DNA from: Poseidonibacter parvus
Lineage (GTDB): Bacteria; Campylobacterota; Campylobacteria; Campylobacterales; Arcobacteraceae
Reading direction: 5' to 3'
DNA length: 64,000 bases
Assembly (NCBI RefSeq): GCF_001956695.1
Contig: NZ_CP019070.1
Coordinates: 2,418,001 to 2,482,000 of the forward strand
The position numbers and the translations under genes are program-made. Below, piece after piece: positions 18,809 through 28,875 of this stretch (position 1 is its first letter; each line of letters begins with the position of its first letter). The notes under the pieces were generated by a model. The model was given only the letters and a program-made list of their open reading frames with translations, was not told the origin of the DNA and made no database searches.

Positions 18809-19315
18809 ATGGGAATTAAAGTAGTACCAAGATACGGTAAATCATTTAAGGATAAATTATATCTTCCTGCAATTTTTGGAGGAATGAAAACAACTTTTTC
18901 ACACTTTACAAAAAACTTTAAAGATGTTGAGCAGTTAAAAACAATGCAATATCCAGAAGTTCAACCAACAGATTTAAATGAAAGATATAGAGGTGTTCAC
19001 AGACTTACAAAATGGGAAGATGAAACAGAAAAATGTGTTGCGTGTTATATGTGTGCAACTGCATGTCCTGCTGATTGTATTTTTATTGAAGCTGAAGAGC
19101 GATTTGATGAGCATGATGAAAAAAGACCTAAAGAGTTTAAAATTGATTTACTTGAATGTGTTTTTTGTGGTTATTGTGTGGAAGCTTGTCCTTGTGATGC
19201 AATTAGAATGGATACTGGAATTTTTTCATTTACAGCAAGTTCAAGAGAAGAGTTTGTTCTAGATAAAAAAGCACTAATGGCAAATGACAGATCAAAGGAT
19301 TTAAGTGATGATTGA
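18809..19315 (+). CDS. nuoI: NADH-quinone oxidoreductase subunit I
   Basis: A 168-residue subunit with two [4Fe-4S] ferredoxin motifs, CVACYMCATACPADC and CVFCGYCVEACPCDA, which hold clusters N6a and N6b on the path to N2. AGGGAG precedes the ATG, which follows the nuoH stop by one base. Confidence 0.95.
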   Translation: MGIKVVPRYGKSFKDKLYLPAIFGGMKTTFSHFTKNFKDVEQLKTMQYPEVQPTDLNERYRGVHRLTKWEDETEKCVACYMCATACPADCIFIEAEERFDEHDEKRPKEFKIDLLECVFCGYCVEACPCDAIRMDTGIFSFTASSREEFVLDKKALMANDRSKDLSDD

Positions 19316-19835
19316 TGTAATATTTATAGCACTTGCTTTTCTAGCAATTTCAGGTGCCATTGCTATGATTGTATATGCAAATCCTATGTATTCTGCACTT
19401 GGTGTTTTAATTTCAATGCTTAGTGTTGCTGGAATGTTTGCGCTTTTAAATGCAACATTTTTATTTTTAGTTCAAATCATTGTTTATGCAGGTGCAATTA
19501 TGACTTTGATTTTATTCATCTTAATGTTTTTAAACATTAAAGAAGAAGACTTACCAAAAGAGCCTAAGAAATTTAAACTAATAGCACTTGGTGCTGTTAT
19601 TATGATTCCTTTAAATGTATTAATTTTAAAAGCAGTTTCAAAACTACCTGCAAAAGATTTTTCAATTTCAAGTAGTGATTTTGGTGATATAAAACCAATT
19701 GGACTTCAATTATATAATAACTGGTTATTAGCTTTTGAGTTAATTTCTATCTTACTTTTAGTAGCACTAATTGGTGCAGTTGTACTTGCTAAAAAAAGAA
19801 AGTCAAAAATAAATAATGAAGGAGAGCAATCATGA
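19308..19835 (+). CDS. nuoJ: NADH-quinone oxidoreductase subunit J
   Basis: A roughly 175-residue membrane protein with five hydrophobic segments; the pattern AIMIVYANPMYSALGVLISML and FLVQIIVYAGAIMTLILFILM is that of NuoJ in the membrane arm. The ATG at 19308 has AGGA eight bases upstream. A GTG three bases earlier (19305) is an alternative start that would add one residue. It overlaps the end of nuoI. Confidence 0.92.
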   Translation: MIDVIFIALAFLAISGAIAMIVYANPMYSALGVLISMLSVAGMFALLNATFLFLVQIIVYAGAIMTLILFILMFLNIKEEDLPKEPKKFKLIALGAVIMIPLNVLILKAVSKLPAKDFSISSSDFGDIKPIGLQLYNNWLLAFELISILLLVALIGAVVLAKKRKSKINNEGEQS

Positions 19836-20146
19836 TTTCATTAACATCTTATGCATTTGTTGCAATGATGCTTTTTTCTATTGGGGCAATTGGTGTAATT
19901 TCAAGAAGAAATATTTTTGTAATTTATATGTCAATTGAAATGATGTTAAATGGAGTTAACTTATTTTTAGTTACATTTGCTAGATATCATTTTAATATGG
20001 ATCCTCAAGTAATTACAGTTATGGTAATTGCTATTGCTGCTGCAGAGGCTGCAATTTTCCTTTCAGTTATTATTCTTTTATATAGATCAAGAAAATCTCT
20101 TGATACTGATATTTTCAATACTTTAAAACAAGGAGAGAGAACATGA
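19832..20146 (+). CDS. nuoK: NADH-quinone oxidoreductase subunit K
   Basis: A 104-residue membrane protein with three helices. The membrane glutamates needed for proton transfer in NuoK are visible in MSIEMMLNGVN and IAAAEAAI. Overlaps nuoJ and nuoL by four bases each. Confidence 0.95.
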   Translation: MISLTSYAFVAMMLFSIGAIGVISRRNIFVIYMSIEMMLNGVNLFLVTFARYHFNMDPQVITVMVIAIAAAEAAIFLSVIILLYRSRKSLDTDIFNTLKQGERT

Positions 20147-22029
20147 GTACAAACTTACTAGTTTGGATTATCTTAGCTCCTTTACTTGGAGCTATTTTAA
20201 ATGCAGGATTTTACTTCTATCATATAAAAAAAGAAAAAGTATCTGATTTAGTTTTTTCAATTATTGGAACAGGAACACCACTTATTTCTTTTTTAATTAC
20301 ACTTTCTTTATTTTTAAGAATGAACGAAGAAAATATTATATTCAAGCAAGATTTATTTACTTGGGTTAGTATTGATAAACTTCATATAGGAATGTCACTT
20401 TTAGGTGATAACCTATCAATTTTTATGTCTATGTTTGTTACTTTTGTTGGTTGGTTAATTCATATTTATGCAATTGGTTATATGAAAGGCGATAAGGGTT
20501 TTGGTAAGTTTTTTGCATACTTTAACTTATTCTTAGCATCAATGTTAATTTTAGTATTAGCAGATAATCCAATTATTCTTTTCATTGGTTGGGAAGGGGT
20601 TGGAGTTTGTTCATACCTTTTAATTAAATTCTATTATGGAAAAGCTGAAAATGTAATCGCTGCAAATAAAGCTTTTATTGCAAATAGAGTTGGAGATTTT
20701 GGTTTCTTACTTGGTGTTGTAACACTATTTTTTGCTCTAGGAGAAGTTGATTTATCATTTGCTTCAATTGAAGCAAATATGGCAAATGCAAGTAGTGAAC
20801 TTTTAGTGCTTTCTGGAATTTTACTATTTATTGGAGCTATGGGTAAATCTGCGCAAATTCCATTATATGTTTGGCTTCCAGATGCAATGGCAGGTCCTAC
20901 TCCAATTTCAGCGTTAATTCATGCTGCAACTATGGTAACAGCTGGTGTATATATGGTTGCAAGATTTCATTTCCTTTATTCAGGAATGGAAGATATAGGA
21001 TTGTTTATTGCATATATTGGTGCATTTTCAGCTCTTTTTGCTGCAATTATTGCAACGAAACAAACTGATATTAAAAAAATCCTTGCTTACTCAACTATGA
21101 GTCAATTAGGTTATATGTTTATAGCTGTTGGTCTTGGTTTTTATTCAACTGGATTATTTCACGTGTTTACACATGCCTTTTTCAAAGCAATGTTATTTAT
21201 GGGTGCAGGTGGAGTTATAATAGCTGTTCATCATGAACAAAATATTTTTAAAATCGCACAACATAGAGCAACATTACCAATTATTGGATTTACTTTCTTA
21301 GTTGGTGTTATAGCAATTTCTGGAATACCTCCATTTTCTGGATTCTTTTCAAAAGATGCAATCTTAGCAGCAGCTTTCCAAGAAGGTCAATATTTAATAT
21401 GGCTTATTGCAATGTTTACAGCATTCTTAACTGCATTTTATATGTTTAGATTATATTTTATTGTTTTCGTTGCACCTTCGCAACATAAAGAAAAATATGA
21501 ATATACATCAAAAACAATTACCTTCCCTCTTGTATTATTAGCAATTGGAGCAATTGGGGCAGGATTCTTAAACTTCCCTGCAATATTTGGAGGAGAACAT
21601 CAAGTTGATACTTGGTTAGCTCAGCTAAATTCAAAAACTATTCATATGTCACATACAACTGAATATATACTAATGGTATTATCAATTATAGTAGCAGCTG
21701 CTGGTATAAAAGTTGCTCATAGTAAATATGCAAACTTTGATGTATCAAAACCTGAAGAAGAAACAGGACTAATTGGAAATAAATTCTATATTGATGAACT
21801 ATATGACAGATTATTTGTACAATCAAGTAAAAAACTATCAGTATTTATTGATAAAGTTTTAGATGATAAAATTATTGATGGCTTTATAATGAAATCTTCA
21901 ATAAATTTTGTTAATTTAGGGAAGAAAGTTTCGATGATTCAAAATGCAAATGTAAGATTTTACGCTGCAACAATGCTTGTTGGAATGACTTGCATATTTA
22001 TTTATTTATATATTAAGTTAGGATTATAG
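20143..22029 (+). CDS. nuoL: NADH-quinone oxidoreductase subunit L (proton pump)
   Basis: A 628-residue antiporter-like subunit with about sixteen helices. Typical motifs are FIGWEGVGVCSYLLI (key Glu and Lys region), GKSAQIPLYVWLPDAMAGPTP, SALIHAATMVTAGVYM and FTHAFFKAMLFMGAG. A C-terminal amphipathic lateral helix and anchor follow (about 540-628). It is the outermost proton-pumping unit of complex I. Confidence 0.95.
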   Translation: MSTNLLVWIILAPLLGAILNAGFYFYHIKKEKVSDLVFSIIGTGTPLISFLITLSLFLRMNEENIIFKQDLFTWVSIDKLHIGMSLLGDNLSIFMSMFVTFVGWLIHIYAIGYMKGDKGFGKFFAYFNLFLASMLILVLADNPIILFIGWEGVGVCSYLLIKFYYGKAENVIAANKAFIANRVGDFGFLLGVVTLFFALGEVDLSFASIEANMANASSELLVLSGILLFIGAMGKSAQIPLYVWLPDAMAGPTPISALIHAATMVTAGVYMVARFHFLYSGMEDIGLFIAYIGAFSALFAAIIATKQTDIKKILAYSTMSQLGYMFIAVGLGFYSTGLFHVFTHAFFKAMLFMGAGGVIIAVHHEQNIFKIAQHRATLPIIGFTFLVGVIAISGIPPFSGFFSKDAILAAAFQEGQYLIWLIAMFTAFLTAFYMFRLYFIVFVAPSQHKEKYEYTSKTITFPLVLLAIGAIGAGFLNFPAIFGGEHQVDTWLAQLNSKTIHMSHTTEYILMVLSIIVAAAGIKVAHSKYANFDVSKPEEETGLIGNKFYIDELYDRLFVQSSKKLSVFIDKVLDDKIIDGFIMKSSINFVNLGKKVSMIQNANVRFYAATMLVGMTCIFIYLYIKLGL

Positions 22030-22030
22030 T

Positions 22031-23518
22031 ATGAGCTCAGATATACTTTCATTTATCATATTTTTACCTGCAATTGTAGCATTTGGTTTAATGCTAACAA
22101 CTAGGGATGTTAATACAATTAGAAATATTGCATTTCTTACAACTACTGTTATTTTAGCTCTTGTACTTAAAATTTATATAGAGTTTGAACCAAGTGCTGG
22201 AATGCAGTTTGTAACAAACTCAACTTGGATTGAATCTTATGGAATTAACTATTATGTTGGATTAGATGGTTTTTCTTTAACAATTTTAATGATGATTGCT
22301 ATCTTAATTCCTACTTCTTATCTTTTATTATGGGAAGGAAGAACAAAAGGATATTGGATAAATATGCTTTTAGTTCAAACAGGAGTTACAGGAACACTAT
22401 TATCTTTAGATGTTGTTTTATTTTACTTCTTCTGGGAAGTAATGCTTTTACCGGTATTTTTAATGATAGGTTCTTATGGATTTGGAGATAAAATATTTAC
22501 AACAATAAAAGTAACTGTTTATACAATGGTTGGTTCTTTATTAATGTTTATTGCTATCTTATATTTAGGTGTTGCTTATCATTCAGAATTTGGAGTATGG
22601 TCGTTTGCTTATAATGATTTAATGAAAATTACAACTATAGAATACTCAACAAAAGTATGGTTATTCTTAGCATTCCTTGCAGCATTTGCTATTAAAATTC
22701 CTATTTTTCCATTACATACATGGATTATGGAAACATATAAAAATGCACCTACGGGAGCTGTATTTTTACTTTCTTCTATTATGGCAAAACTTGGTGTTTA
22801 TGCAATTGTTCGATTTATGATTCCTATTTTTCCAGAAATTTATATTGAGTTTTCAGTATATTTTGTAGCTATTGGATTATTTGGACTTGTGTATTTTGGA
22901 ATTGCTGCGCTTATGCAAGATGATATAAAAAGAATGTTTGCTTATTCATCTGCATCTCACTTAAGTTTTATTGCTGCTGGTATTTTTTCATTAAACGAAT
23001 ATGGAATTAATGGAGCTTTATATTTAATAATAGCTCATGCAATAGCAACTGGAGCACTTTTCTTACTTATAGGTTTAATTCATGAAGAAACTGGATTTAA
23101 AACAATAAAAGATTTAGGTGGAATTGCTAAACAAGCACCAATTTTAACTTTTATATTTGCAATTATGTTATTTGCAAATATCGGATTACCAGGTACTAAT
23201 GGTTTTGTATCTGAATTATTAATCATTTTTGGTATTTATGAATTTAATCATACTTTAGGATATATATCTGCAGTTACAGTAATCATTGGTGCTTCATATA
23301 TGTTATGGATGTTCCAAAGAGCTATTTTAGAAGATAGAAAAGAAGGAGCTCCTGCTTTAAAAATGAGAGACCTTAAAATAAAAGAAATCATTGGACTTGC
23401 TCCTTGGGTTGTTTTAGTATTTTTAATGGGTATTTATCCTGATATCTTTATTGATAAATTTGAACCTACAGTTACTCACTACTTAAGTGATATCTTACAT
23501 ATTGGAGCAGCAAAATGA
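22031..23518 (+). CDS. nuoM: NADH-quinone oxidoreductase subunit M (proton pump)
   Basis: A 495-residue antiporter-like subunit. It has [36 protein letters not shown], and the helix [16 protein letters not shown]. These hold the conserved Glu, Lys and His of the proton path. It begins one base after nuoL ends. Confidence 0.95.
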   Translation: MSSDILSFIIFLPAIVAFGLMLTTRDVNTIRNIAFLTTTVILALVLKIYIEFEPSAGMQFVTNSTWIESYGINYYVGLDGFSLTILMMIAILIPTSYLLLWEGRTKGYWINMLLVQTGVTGTLLSLDVVLFYFFWEVMLLPVFLMIGSYGFGDKIFTTIKVTVYTMVGSLLMFIAILYLGVAYHSEFGVWSFAYNDLMKITTIEYSTKVWLFLAFLAAFAIKIPIFPLHTWIMETYKNAPTGAVFLLSSIMAKLGVYAIVRFMIPIFPEIYIEFSVYFVAIGLFGLVYFGIAALMQDDIKRMFAYSSASHLSFIAAGIFSLNEYGINGALYLIIAHAIATGALFLLIGLIHEETGFKTIKDLGGIAKQAPILTFIFAIMLFANIGLPGTNGFVSELLIIFGIYEFNHTLGYISAVTVIIGASYMLWMFQRAILEDRKEGAPALKMRDLKIKEIIGLAPWVVLVFLMGIYPDIFIDKFEPTVTHYLSDILHIGAAK

Positions 23519-25035
23519 GTGAATTTATCTATTTAATTCCAGCAATTACTGTATTAATTGGAGCACTTACTCTAATGTTTATGAGTATGTATGAAAAATA
23601 TTCTGTTAAAAGCTTCATTACTGTTTCTACATTATTTTTAGTTATTGCTCTAGGGTTCTCATTATTAAGATTTACGGAGTCTTATTCTGTTCAGCCTTTC
23701 AATGAATTATTAAATAATGTACTAATCTTTGATACTTTTTCAAACTTCTTTGATATTTTATTAATTCTTGGAACGATTTTAACACTTTTAATTGGTGAGC
23801 ATTATTTCCAACATAGATCATATTTTAAAGGTGAGTTTTTCTCAATTTTATTATTTGCTTTATTTGGAATGATGCTATTAGGTCATACTAATGAACTTGT
23901 AACTGCATATATTGCATTAGAAATTGCATCATTTTCTGTTTATATTATGGTTGGTGTTAATACGGAAGACTCAAAAAGAGTTGAAGCTATATTTAAATAC
24001 TTAGTTTTAGGTGCTTTTATTGGAGCATTTTACTTACTAGGAACTGTATTAGTTTACGGAGCAACTGCAACTACAAACTTAAGTGAATTAGGTGCATATA
24101 TAACATCACATTCTGGTGATGATATGATTTTAGTGTATATTGGATTAACATTAATTTTATTTACATTCCTTTTCAAAATTGCAGCTTTCCCATTCCAATC
24201 ATGGGTTTTAGATGTATATAGAGGTGCACCAATGGTGATTACTGCTTATATGGCATCTACTTTTAAAATTGCAATTTTCTCATTTTTCTTAAGAGCAATA
24301 CTTCAAGACATTGCTCCTATTATTGATTTTTGGGATGGTATTATTTCTGTAATTATAGTTTTAACTTTAGTATTTGGTACATGGTTAGCAGTTACACAAA
24401 CAATTATAAAAAGAATGCTTGCGGCTTCATCTATTGTTCATACAGGATATTTATTATTAGCATTCATAGCTCTTTCATATAAAGATGGAGAAATTTTAAA
24501 TATTGATTCTGCATATGCTACAATGTTTTACTTAATTGCCTATCTTTTATCAGCACTAGGAGCTTTTGGATTAGCTTCGCATATTATTTCTGAAACAAAT
24601 GTTAGAGTTACTTATGATGACTTTAAAGGTTTAGCTCATGAACGACCTTTTTTAGCTGCTATGATGACAATCTTTTTATTCTCTCTTGCTGGAATTCCTT
24701 CAACAATTGGATTTATAGGTAAGTTTTATGTATTTACTGAAGCTATTCACGCTGGATATATTGGTCTTACAACACTAGCTGTAATTGCTACAATTGTTTC
24801 AGTTTACTACTACTTTAAATTAATTGCAGTAATGTATTTCTACCCTGCACCACTTACTTGTAGTATTGAAGGATTTAATGATAAAAGAGTTTCAACTTAT
24901 GCTATTGCATTTGTTGCAATTTTAACAATATTAGGTGGAGTTGGATCTGCAATTGTATTCTTTATTCCAGTTTTAAATATTGATTCAATAATTACATTAA
25001 GTCAAACTGCAGTTCAATCATTATTTATAAAATAG
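23515..25035 (+). CDS. nuoN: NADH-quinone oxidoreductase subunit N (proton pump)
   Basis: A 506-residue antiporter-like subunit and the last gene of the operon. Motifs include [37 protein letters not shown] and the late helix segment [18 protein letters not shown]. It overlaps nuoM by four bases and is followed by a strong terminator hairpin at 25104. Confidence 0.95.
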   Translation: MSEFIYLIPAITVLIGALTLMFMSMYEKYSVKSFITVSTLFLVIALGFSLLRFTESYSVQPFNELLNNVLIFDTFSNFFDILLILGTILTLLIGEHYFQHRSYFKGEFFSILLFALFGMMLLGHTNELVTAYIALEIASFSVYIMVGVNTEDSKRVEAIFKYLVLGAFIGAFYLLGTVLVYGATATTNLSELGAYITSHSGDDMILVYIGLTLILFTFLFKIAAFPFQSWVLDVYRGAPMVITAYMASTFKIAIFSFFLRAILQDIAPIIDFWDGIISVIIVLTLVFGTWLAVTQTIIKRMLAASSIVHTGYLLLAFIALSYKDGEILNIDSAYATMFYLIAYLLSALGAFGLASHIISETNVRVTYDDFKGLAHERPFLAAMMTIFLFSLAGIPSTIGFIGKFYVFTEAIHAGYIGLTTLAVIATIVSVYYYFKLIAVMYFYPAPLTCSIEGFNDKRVSTYAIAFVAILTILGGVGSAIVFFIPVLNIDSIITLSQTAVQSLFIK

Positions 25036-25103
25036 AGTGTGTTAATACGTAACATATAAAAATATTTAAGACTTCTTAAAGAAAACAAAAAACTCTATGG
25101 AAT

Positions 25104-25133
25104 GAAAGCCCTTTAAATGGGCTTTCTTTTTCT
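25104..25133 (+). terminator. rho-independent terminator of the nuo operon
   Basis: Arms GAAAGCCC (25104-25111) and GGGCTTTC (25119-25126) pair perfectly over eight bases, with loop TTTAAAT and a run of T after the stem. It lies 69 bases after the nuoN stop. Confidence 0.88.
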
Positions 25134-25160
25134 ACACAAATGCTACTTTTTACACAAATG
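25133..25160. repeat. two copies of TACACAAATG, 18 bases apart, upstream of frdC
   Basis: Exact ten-base direct repeats at 25133-25142 and 25151-25160, between the nuo terminator and the frd promoter region. The spacing is just under two helical turns, so a regulator could contact both from one side. No known factor is recognised. Confidence 0.4.
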
Positions 25161-25258
25161 TACATTTTTAGTACAGACAAATACAACGATATTGAAGCAC
25201 TTCTTTGCTATTATTATGCTATTAAAAAATAAAATTAAATCACTGGAAAGGATTGAAT

Positions 25259-26059
25259 ATGAGTAACCTAATAGAAGGCTATTTAGGTAAAACTGTTGAG
25301 GGGAAGAAAAGTAGATTACCTGCTAAACTTGATTATTTACAAAGTGTTACAGGTGGATTTTTAGCACTTTTCATGTGGGCACATATGTTACTAGTATCTT
25401 CAATATTAATTTCTGAAGACTTTATGTACACAATTACAAAACTTTTAGAAGCAAGTTTTATTATTGATGGAGGAAGCCCATTATTAGTAAGTATTACTGC
25501 TTTTGTAATTTTTGTAATTTTTATTGCTCATGCTGGATTAGGAATGAGAAAATTACCTGGAAACTTTAAACAATACCAAGTAATGAAAGCACATGCAAAG
25601 CATATGCAACATGATGATACAAAACTATGGTTTACACAAGCGGGAACTGGTTTTACTATGTTCTTCTTAGGTTCTGTACACCTTTATATCATTATGACAA
25701 ATTCAGATGCAATTGGTCCATATGCAAGTGCTGATAGAATTTGGTCTGAGTGGATGTGGCCATTATATATTTTATTATTAATTGCTGTTGAATTACATGG
25801 AACAATTGGTCTTTACAGATTATGTGTTAAATGGGGATGGTTTGATGGAGAAAATCCAAAAGCTACAAGAATTGCCCTTAAAAAAGTTAAATGGGGACTA
25901 ACTGTGTTCTTCCTAGCATTAGGTTTTGCTTCTTTAGCAGCTTATATGAAAATTGGTATGGAACAAGTAGAGAGAAATAATGTTGGTAACAAATTTGTAC
26001 CAACTGCAAAAATTATGGAATATAAAATTCCGAATAAAATTATTGGAGGAATCGCATAA
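25259..26059 (+). CDS. frdC: fumarate reductase di-haem cytochrome b subunit
   Basis: A 266-residue membrane anchor with five helices from the ATG at 25259, which has AAGGA about seven bases upstream; a TTG two codons earlier lies inside the ribosome site. Histidines at 42, 91, 141 and 180 are each two residues earlier than the four haem ligands of Wolinella succinogenes FrdC (44, 93, 143, 182). Glu178 matches the Wolinella Glu180 of the transmembrane proton path. It oxidises menaquinol and passes electrons to FrdB. This is the Wolinella type, not the haem-free E. coli frdCD type. Confidence 0.95.
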   Translation: MSNLIEGYLGKTVEGKKSRLPAKLDYLQSVTGGFLALFMWAHMLLVSSILISEDFMYTITKLLEASFIIDGGSPLLVSITAFVIFVIFIAHAGLGMRKLPGNFKQYQVMKAHAKHMQHDDTKLWFTQAGTGFTMFFLGSVHLYIIMTNSDAIGPYASADRIWSEWMWPLYILLLIAVELHGTIGLYRLCVKWGWFDGENPKATRIALKKVKWGLTVFFLALGFASLAAYMKIGMEQVERNNVGNKFVPTAKIMEYKIPNKIIGGIA

Positions 26060-28044
26060 TGAAAATTAATTACTGTGATGCATTAGTAATTGGTGGAGGA
26101 CTTGCAGGTTTAAGAGCTGCAGTTGCTGCACAAAAAAAGGATTTAAGTACTGTTGTATTGTCACTTGTTCCTGTTAAAAGATCTCATAGTGCTGCTGCAC
26201 AAGGTGGTATGCAAGCATCTTTAGGTAACTCTAAAATGTCTGATGGAGATAATGAAGATTTACACTTTGCTGATACTGTAAAAGGATCTGACTGGGGATG
26301 TGATCAAGAAGTTGCAAGAATGTTTGTACATACTGCTCCAAAAGCAATTAGAGAATTAGCTGGATGGGGTGTTCCTTGGACTAGAGTTAGAGAAGGTTCA
26401 AGAGAAGCTGTAATTAATGCTAAAAAAACAACAATTACTGAAGATGCTGATAGACATGGTTTAATTATGTCAAGAGACTTTGGTGGTACTAAAAAATGGA
26501 GAACATGTTACACTGCTGATGCAACTGGACATACTATGTTATTTGGTGTTGCTAATGAAGCACTAAAACATGATGTTGATATTAGAGATAGAAAAGAAGC
26601 ACTTTCATTAATCCATGAAAACGAAAGATGTTATGGAGCAATTGTAAGAGATTTAATTACAGGTGAATTAGAAGCTTACGTTGCTAAGGGAACATGTATT
26701 GCTACTGGTGGATACGGAAGAGTATTTAAGCAAACTACTAATGCTGTAATTTGTGAAGGTATCGGTGCTGCTATTGCACTTGAAACTGGAGTTGCTACTT
26801 TAGGAAATATGGAAGCAGTTCAATTTCACCCAACACCAATTGTACCATCAGGGATTTTATTAACTGAAGGATGTCGTGGTGATGGTGGAATCTTAAGAGA
26901 CGTTGATGGTCACAGATTCATGCCAGATTACGAGCCAGAGAAAAAAGAACTTGCTTCAAGAGATGTTGTTTCTAGAAGAATGATTGAACATATTAGAAAT
27001 GGTAAAGGTGTTCCTTCTCCATATGGTGATCACATTTGGTTAGATATTTCTATTCTTGGTAGAGAGCATATTGAAAAGAACTTAAGAGATGTTCAAGAAA
27101 TCTGTCAAATCTTTAATGGTATTGATCCAGCAGATGAAGGTAAAAAAGGATGGGCTCCAGTTTTACCAATGCAACATTACTCAATGGGTGGAATTAGAAC
27201 TAAACCAACAGGTGAATCTCAAAAATTAAATGGATTATTTGTTTGTGGTGAAGCATCTTGTTGGGATATGCATGGATTCAATAGACTTGGAGGAAACTCA
27301 GTTTCTGAAACAGTTGTTGCTGGTATGATTGTTGGTAATTATTTTGCTGATTATTGTATTGCAAATGATGTTGTGATTGGAACAAAAACTGTTCAATCTT
27401 TCCTTGACGCTCAAGATACTTATCTTGATGAAATTTTAGCTTACGAAGGTAATGAAGATATTTTTAGAATTAAAAATAGAATGCAAAACCTAATGGATGA
27501 AAAAGTTGGAATTTTTAGAGATGGTAAAGGACTTTCTGAAGCTGTTGATGAATTAGAAGACTTACTTAAAAAGACTAAACAAATTAATGTTAAATCTAAA
27601 GAAAGAGTTGGTAATCCAGAATTAGAAGAAGCATATAGAGTTCCAAGAATGTTAAAAGTTGCACTTTGTGTTGCTAAAGGTGGAAGAGAAAGAACTGAAT
27701 CAAGAGGTGCTCACTATAGAGAAGATTTCTTAAAAAGAGATGATGCTAATTGGTTAAATAGAACACTTACTTCATGGCCAAACCCAAGTGATACTCAACC
27801 AACTATCACTTATGAAGAATTAGATATTATGACAATGGAAATGCCTCCAGCATTCAGAGGTTATGGTGCTAAAGGTATGATTATTGAAAATGAATTATCA
27901 GAAAAAAGACAAGCGCAAGTAGATGAAACAGTTGAAAAAATGCAAGCTGAAGGTAAAGATAGACATGAAATTCAACATGAATTAATGCCATTTGATTTAC
28001 CAATGAACTACAGAGAGAAAAATGAAAGAGCAGGAGACTTATAA
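26059..28044 (+). CDS. frdA: fumarate reductase flavoprotein subunit
   Basis: A 661-residue flavoprotein. The N-terminal dinucleotide motif is [12 protein letters not shown]. His43 in [10 protein letters not shown] is the residue to which FAD is covalently bound in the family. Substrate-binding elements include QFHPTPIV and EGCRGDGG, and the capping domain and C-terminal [31 protein letters not shown] region are intact. It reduces fumarate to succinate at the membrane surface. It overlaps frdC and frdB by one base (TAATG). Confidence 0.96.
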   Translation: MKINYCDALVIGGGLAGLRAAVAAQKKDLSTVVLSLVPVKRSHSAAAQGGMQASLGNSKMSDGDNEDLHFADTVKGSDWGCDQEVARMFVHTAPKAIRELAGWGVPWTRVREGSREAVINAKKTTITEDADRHGLIMSRDFGGTKKWRTCYTADATGHTMLFGVANEALKHDVDIRDRKEALSLIHENERCYGAIVRDLITGELEAYVAKGTCIATGGYGRVFKQTTNAVICEGIGAAIALETGVATLGNMEAVQFHPTPIVPSGILLTEGCRGDGGILRDVDGHRFMPDYEPEKKELASRDVVSRRMIEHIRNGKGVPSPYGDHIWLDISILGREHIEKNLRDVQEICQIFNGIDPADEGKKGWAPVLPMQHYSMGGIRTKPTGESQKLNGLFVCGEASCWDMHGFNRLGGNSVSETVVAGMIVGNYFADYCIANDVVIGTKTVQSFLDAQDTYLDEILAYEGNEDIFRIKNRMQNLMDEKVGIFRDGKGLSEAVDELEDLLKKTKQINVKSKERVGNPELEEAYRVPRMLKVALCVAKGGRERTESRGAHYREDFLKRDDANWLNRTLTSWPNPSDTQPTITYEELDIMTMEMPPAFRGYGAKGMIIENELSEKRQAQVDETVEKMQAEGKDRHEIQHELMPFDLPMNYREKNERAGDL

Positions 28045-28778
28045 TGAGTATTGAAAAAGGTAGAGATATAACAATATCAGTTCTTAAATTTAATCCAAGA
28101 TCTAAGGTTTCAAAACCTCATTTCGTGGATTACCATTTAGAAGAAACTCCAGGAATGACTTTGTTCATTGCTTTAATGAAAATTAGAGAAGAGTATGATC
28201 CAGATTTATCATTTGACTTTGTATGTCGTGCGGGAATTTGTGGTTCTTGTGGAATGGTAGTAAACGGTAAACCTGCACTTGCTTGTAGAACACTAATTGC
28301 AAACTACCCAACTGGTGTATTACAATTAATGCCTATGCCAGCGTTCGAGCTTATCAAAGATTTATCAGTTAATACTGGTAAATGGATGGATGCAATGTCA
28401 AAAAGAGTTGAATCTTGGATTGTTGATAATGGCGAAGAAAACGATATTACTAAAATGGAAGAAAGAGTTGATCCAGATGTAGCTGATGCAACTTTTGAAT
28501 TAGACAGATGTATTGAATGTGGTATTTGTGTTGCTTCTTGTGGTACAAAACTTATGAGACCAGATTTTGTTGGACCTGTTGGACTTAATAGAGTTGCAAG
28601 ATTTGAAGTAGATCCTCATGATAAAAGAACTGCTGAAGACTTCTATGAGTTAATTGGTGATGATGATGGAATCTTTGGTTGTATGTCTTTACTTGCATGT
28701 GAAGATCATTGTCCAAAACACTTACCATTACAAAATAAAATTGCTTATTTAAGAAGAAAATTAGTAGCACTAAGATAA
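28044..28778 (+). CDS. frdB: fumarate reductase iron-sulfur subunit
   Basis: A 244-residue subunit carrying three clusters: [2Fe-2S] in [11 protein letters not shown] plus a later Cys, [4Fe-4S] in [11 protein letters not shown] and [3Fe-4S] in [12 protein letters not shown]. It connects the haems of FrdC with the flavin of FrdA. Last gene of frdCAB. Its stop codon is already inside the left arm of a 14-base hairpin. Confidence 0.96.
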   Translation: MSIEKGRDITISVLKFNPRSKVSKPHFVDYHLEETPGMTLFIALMKIREEYDPDLSFDFVCRAGICGSCGMVVNGKPALACRTLIANYPTGVLQLMPMPAFELIKDLSVNTGKWMDAMSKRVESWIVDNGEENDITKMEERVDPDVADATFELDRCIECGICVASCGTKLMRPDFVGPVGLNRVARFEVDPHDKRTAEDFYELIGDDDGIFGCMSLLACEDHCPKHLPLQNKIAYLRRKLVALR

Positions 28779-28808
28779 TTATAAAAGGGATAAATCCCTT
28801 TTATAATT
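28777..28808 (+). terminator. hairpin terminator after frdB
   Basis: Arms 28777-28790 and 28795-28808 form a perfect 14-base stem with loop TAAA; the right arm holds CCCTTTT. It begins inside the frdB stop codon. No long U tract follows, so some read-through into the dynamin genes is possible. Confidence 0.7.
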
Positions 28809-28817
28809 TAATTCAAG

Positions 28818-28860
28818 TATAAAAAGTTAAGTATCAAATTTTGATATTTAACTTTTTGTA
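28818..28860 (+). other. second long hairpin just before the dynamin-like gene
   Basis: Arms 28818-28838 and 28840-28860 pair along their length with two G-U pairs (loop in practice AAATTTT). Its 3' side is TTTTTGTATTTT, and AGGGAG for the next gene starts four bases on. It could terminate frd transcripts or shape the leader of the dynamin mRNA. Confidence 0.6.
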
Positions 28861-28875
28861 TTTTAGGGAGATTTA

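Noticed and set aside
18978-19262. Open frame overlapping nuoI on the same strand
   Set aside because: Out-of-frame shadow of nuoI, whose ferredoxin motifs are unmistakable.
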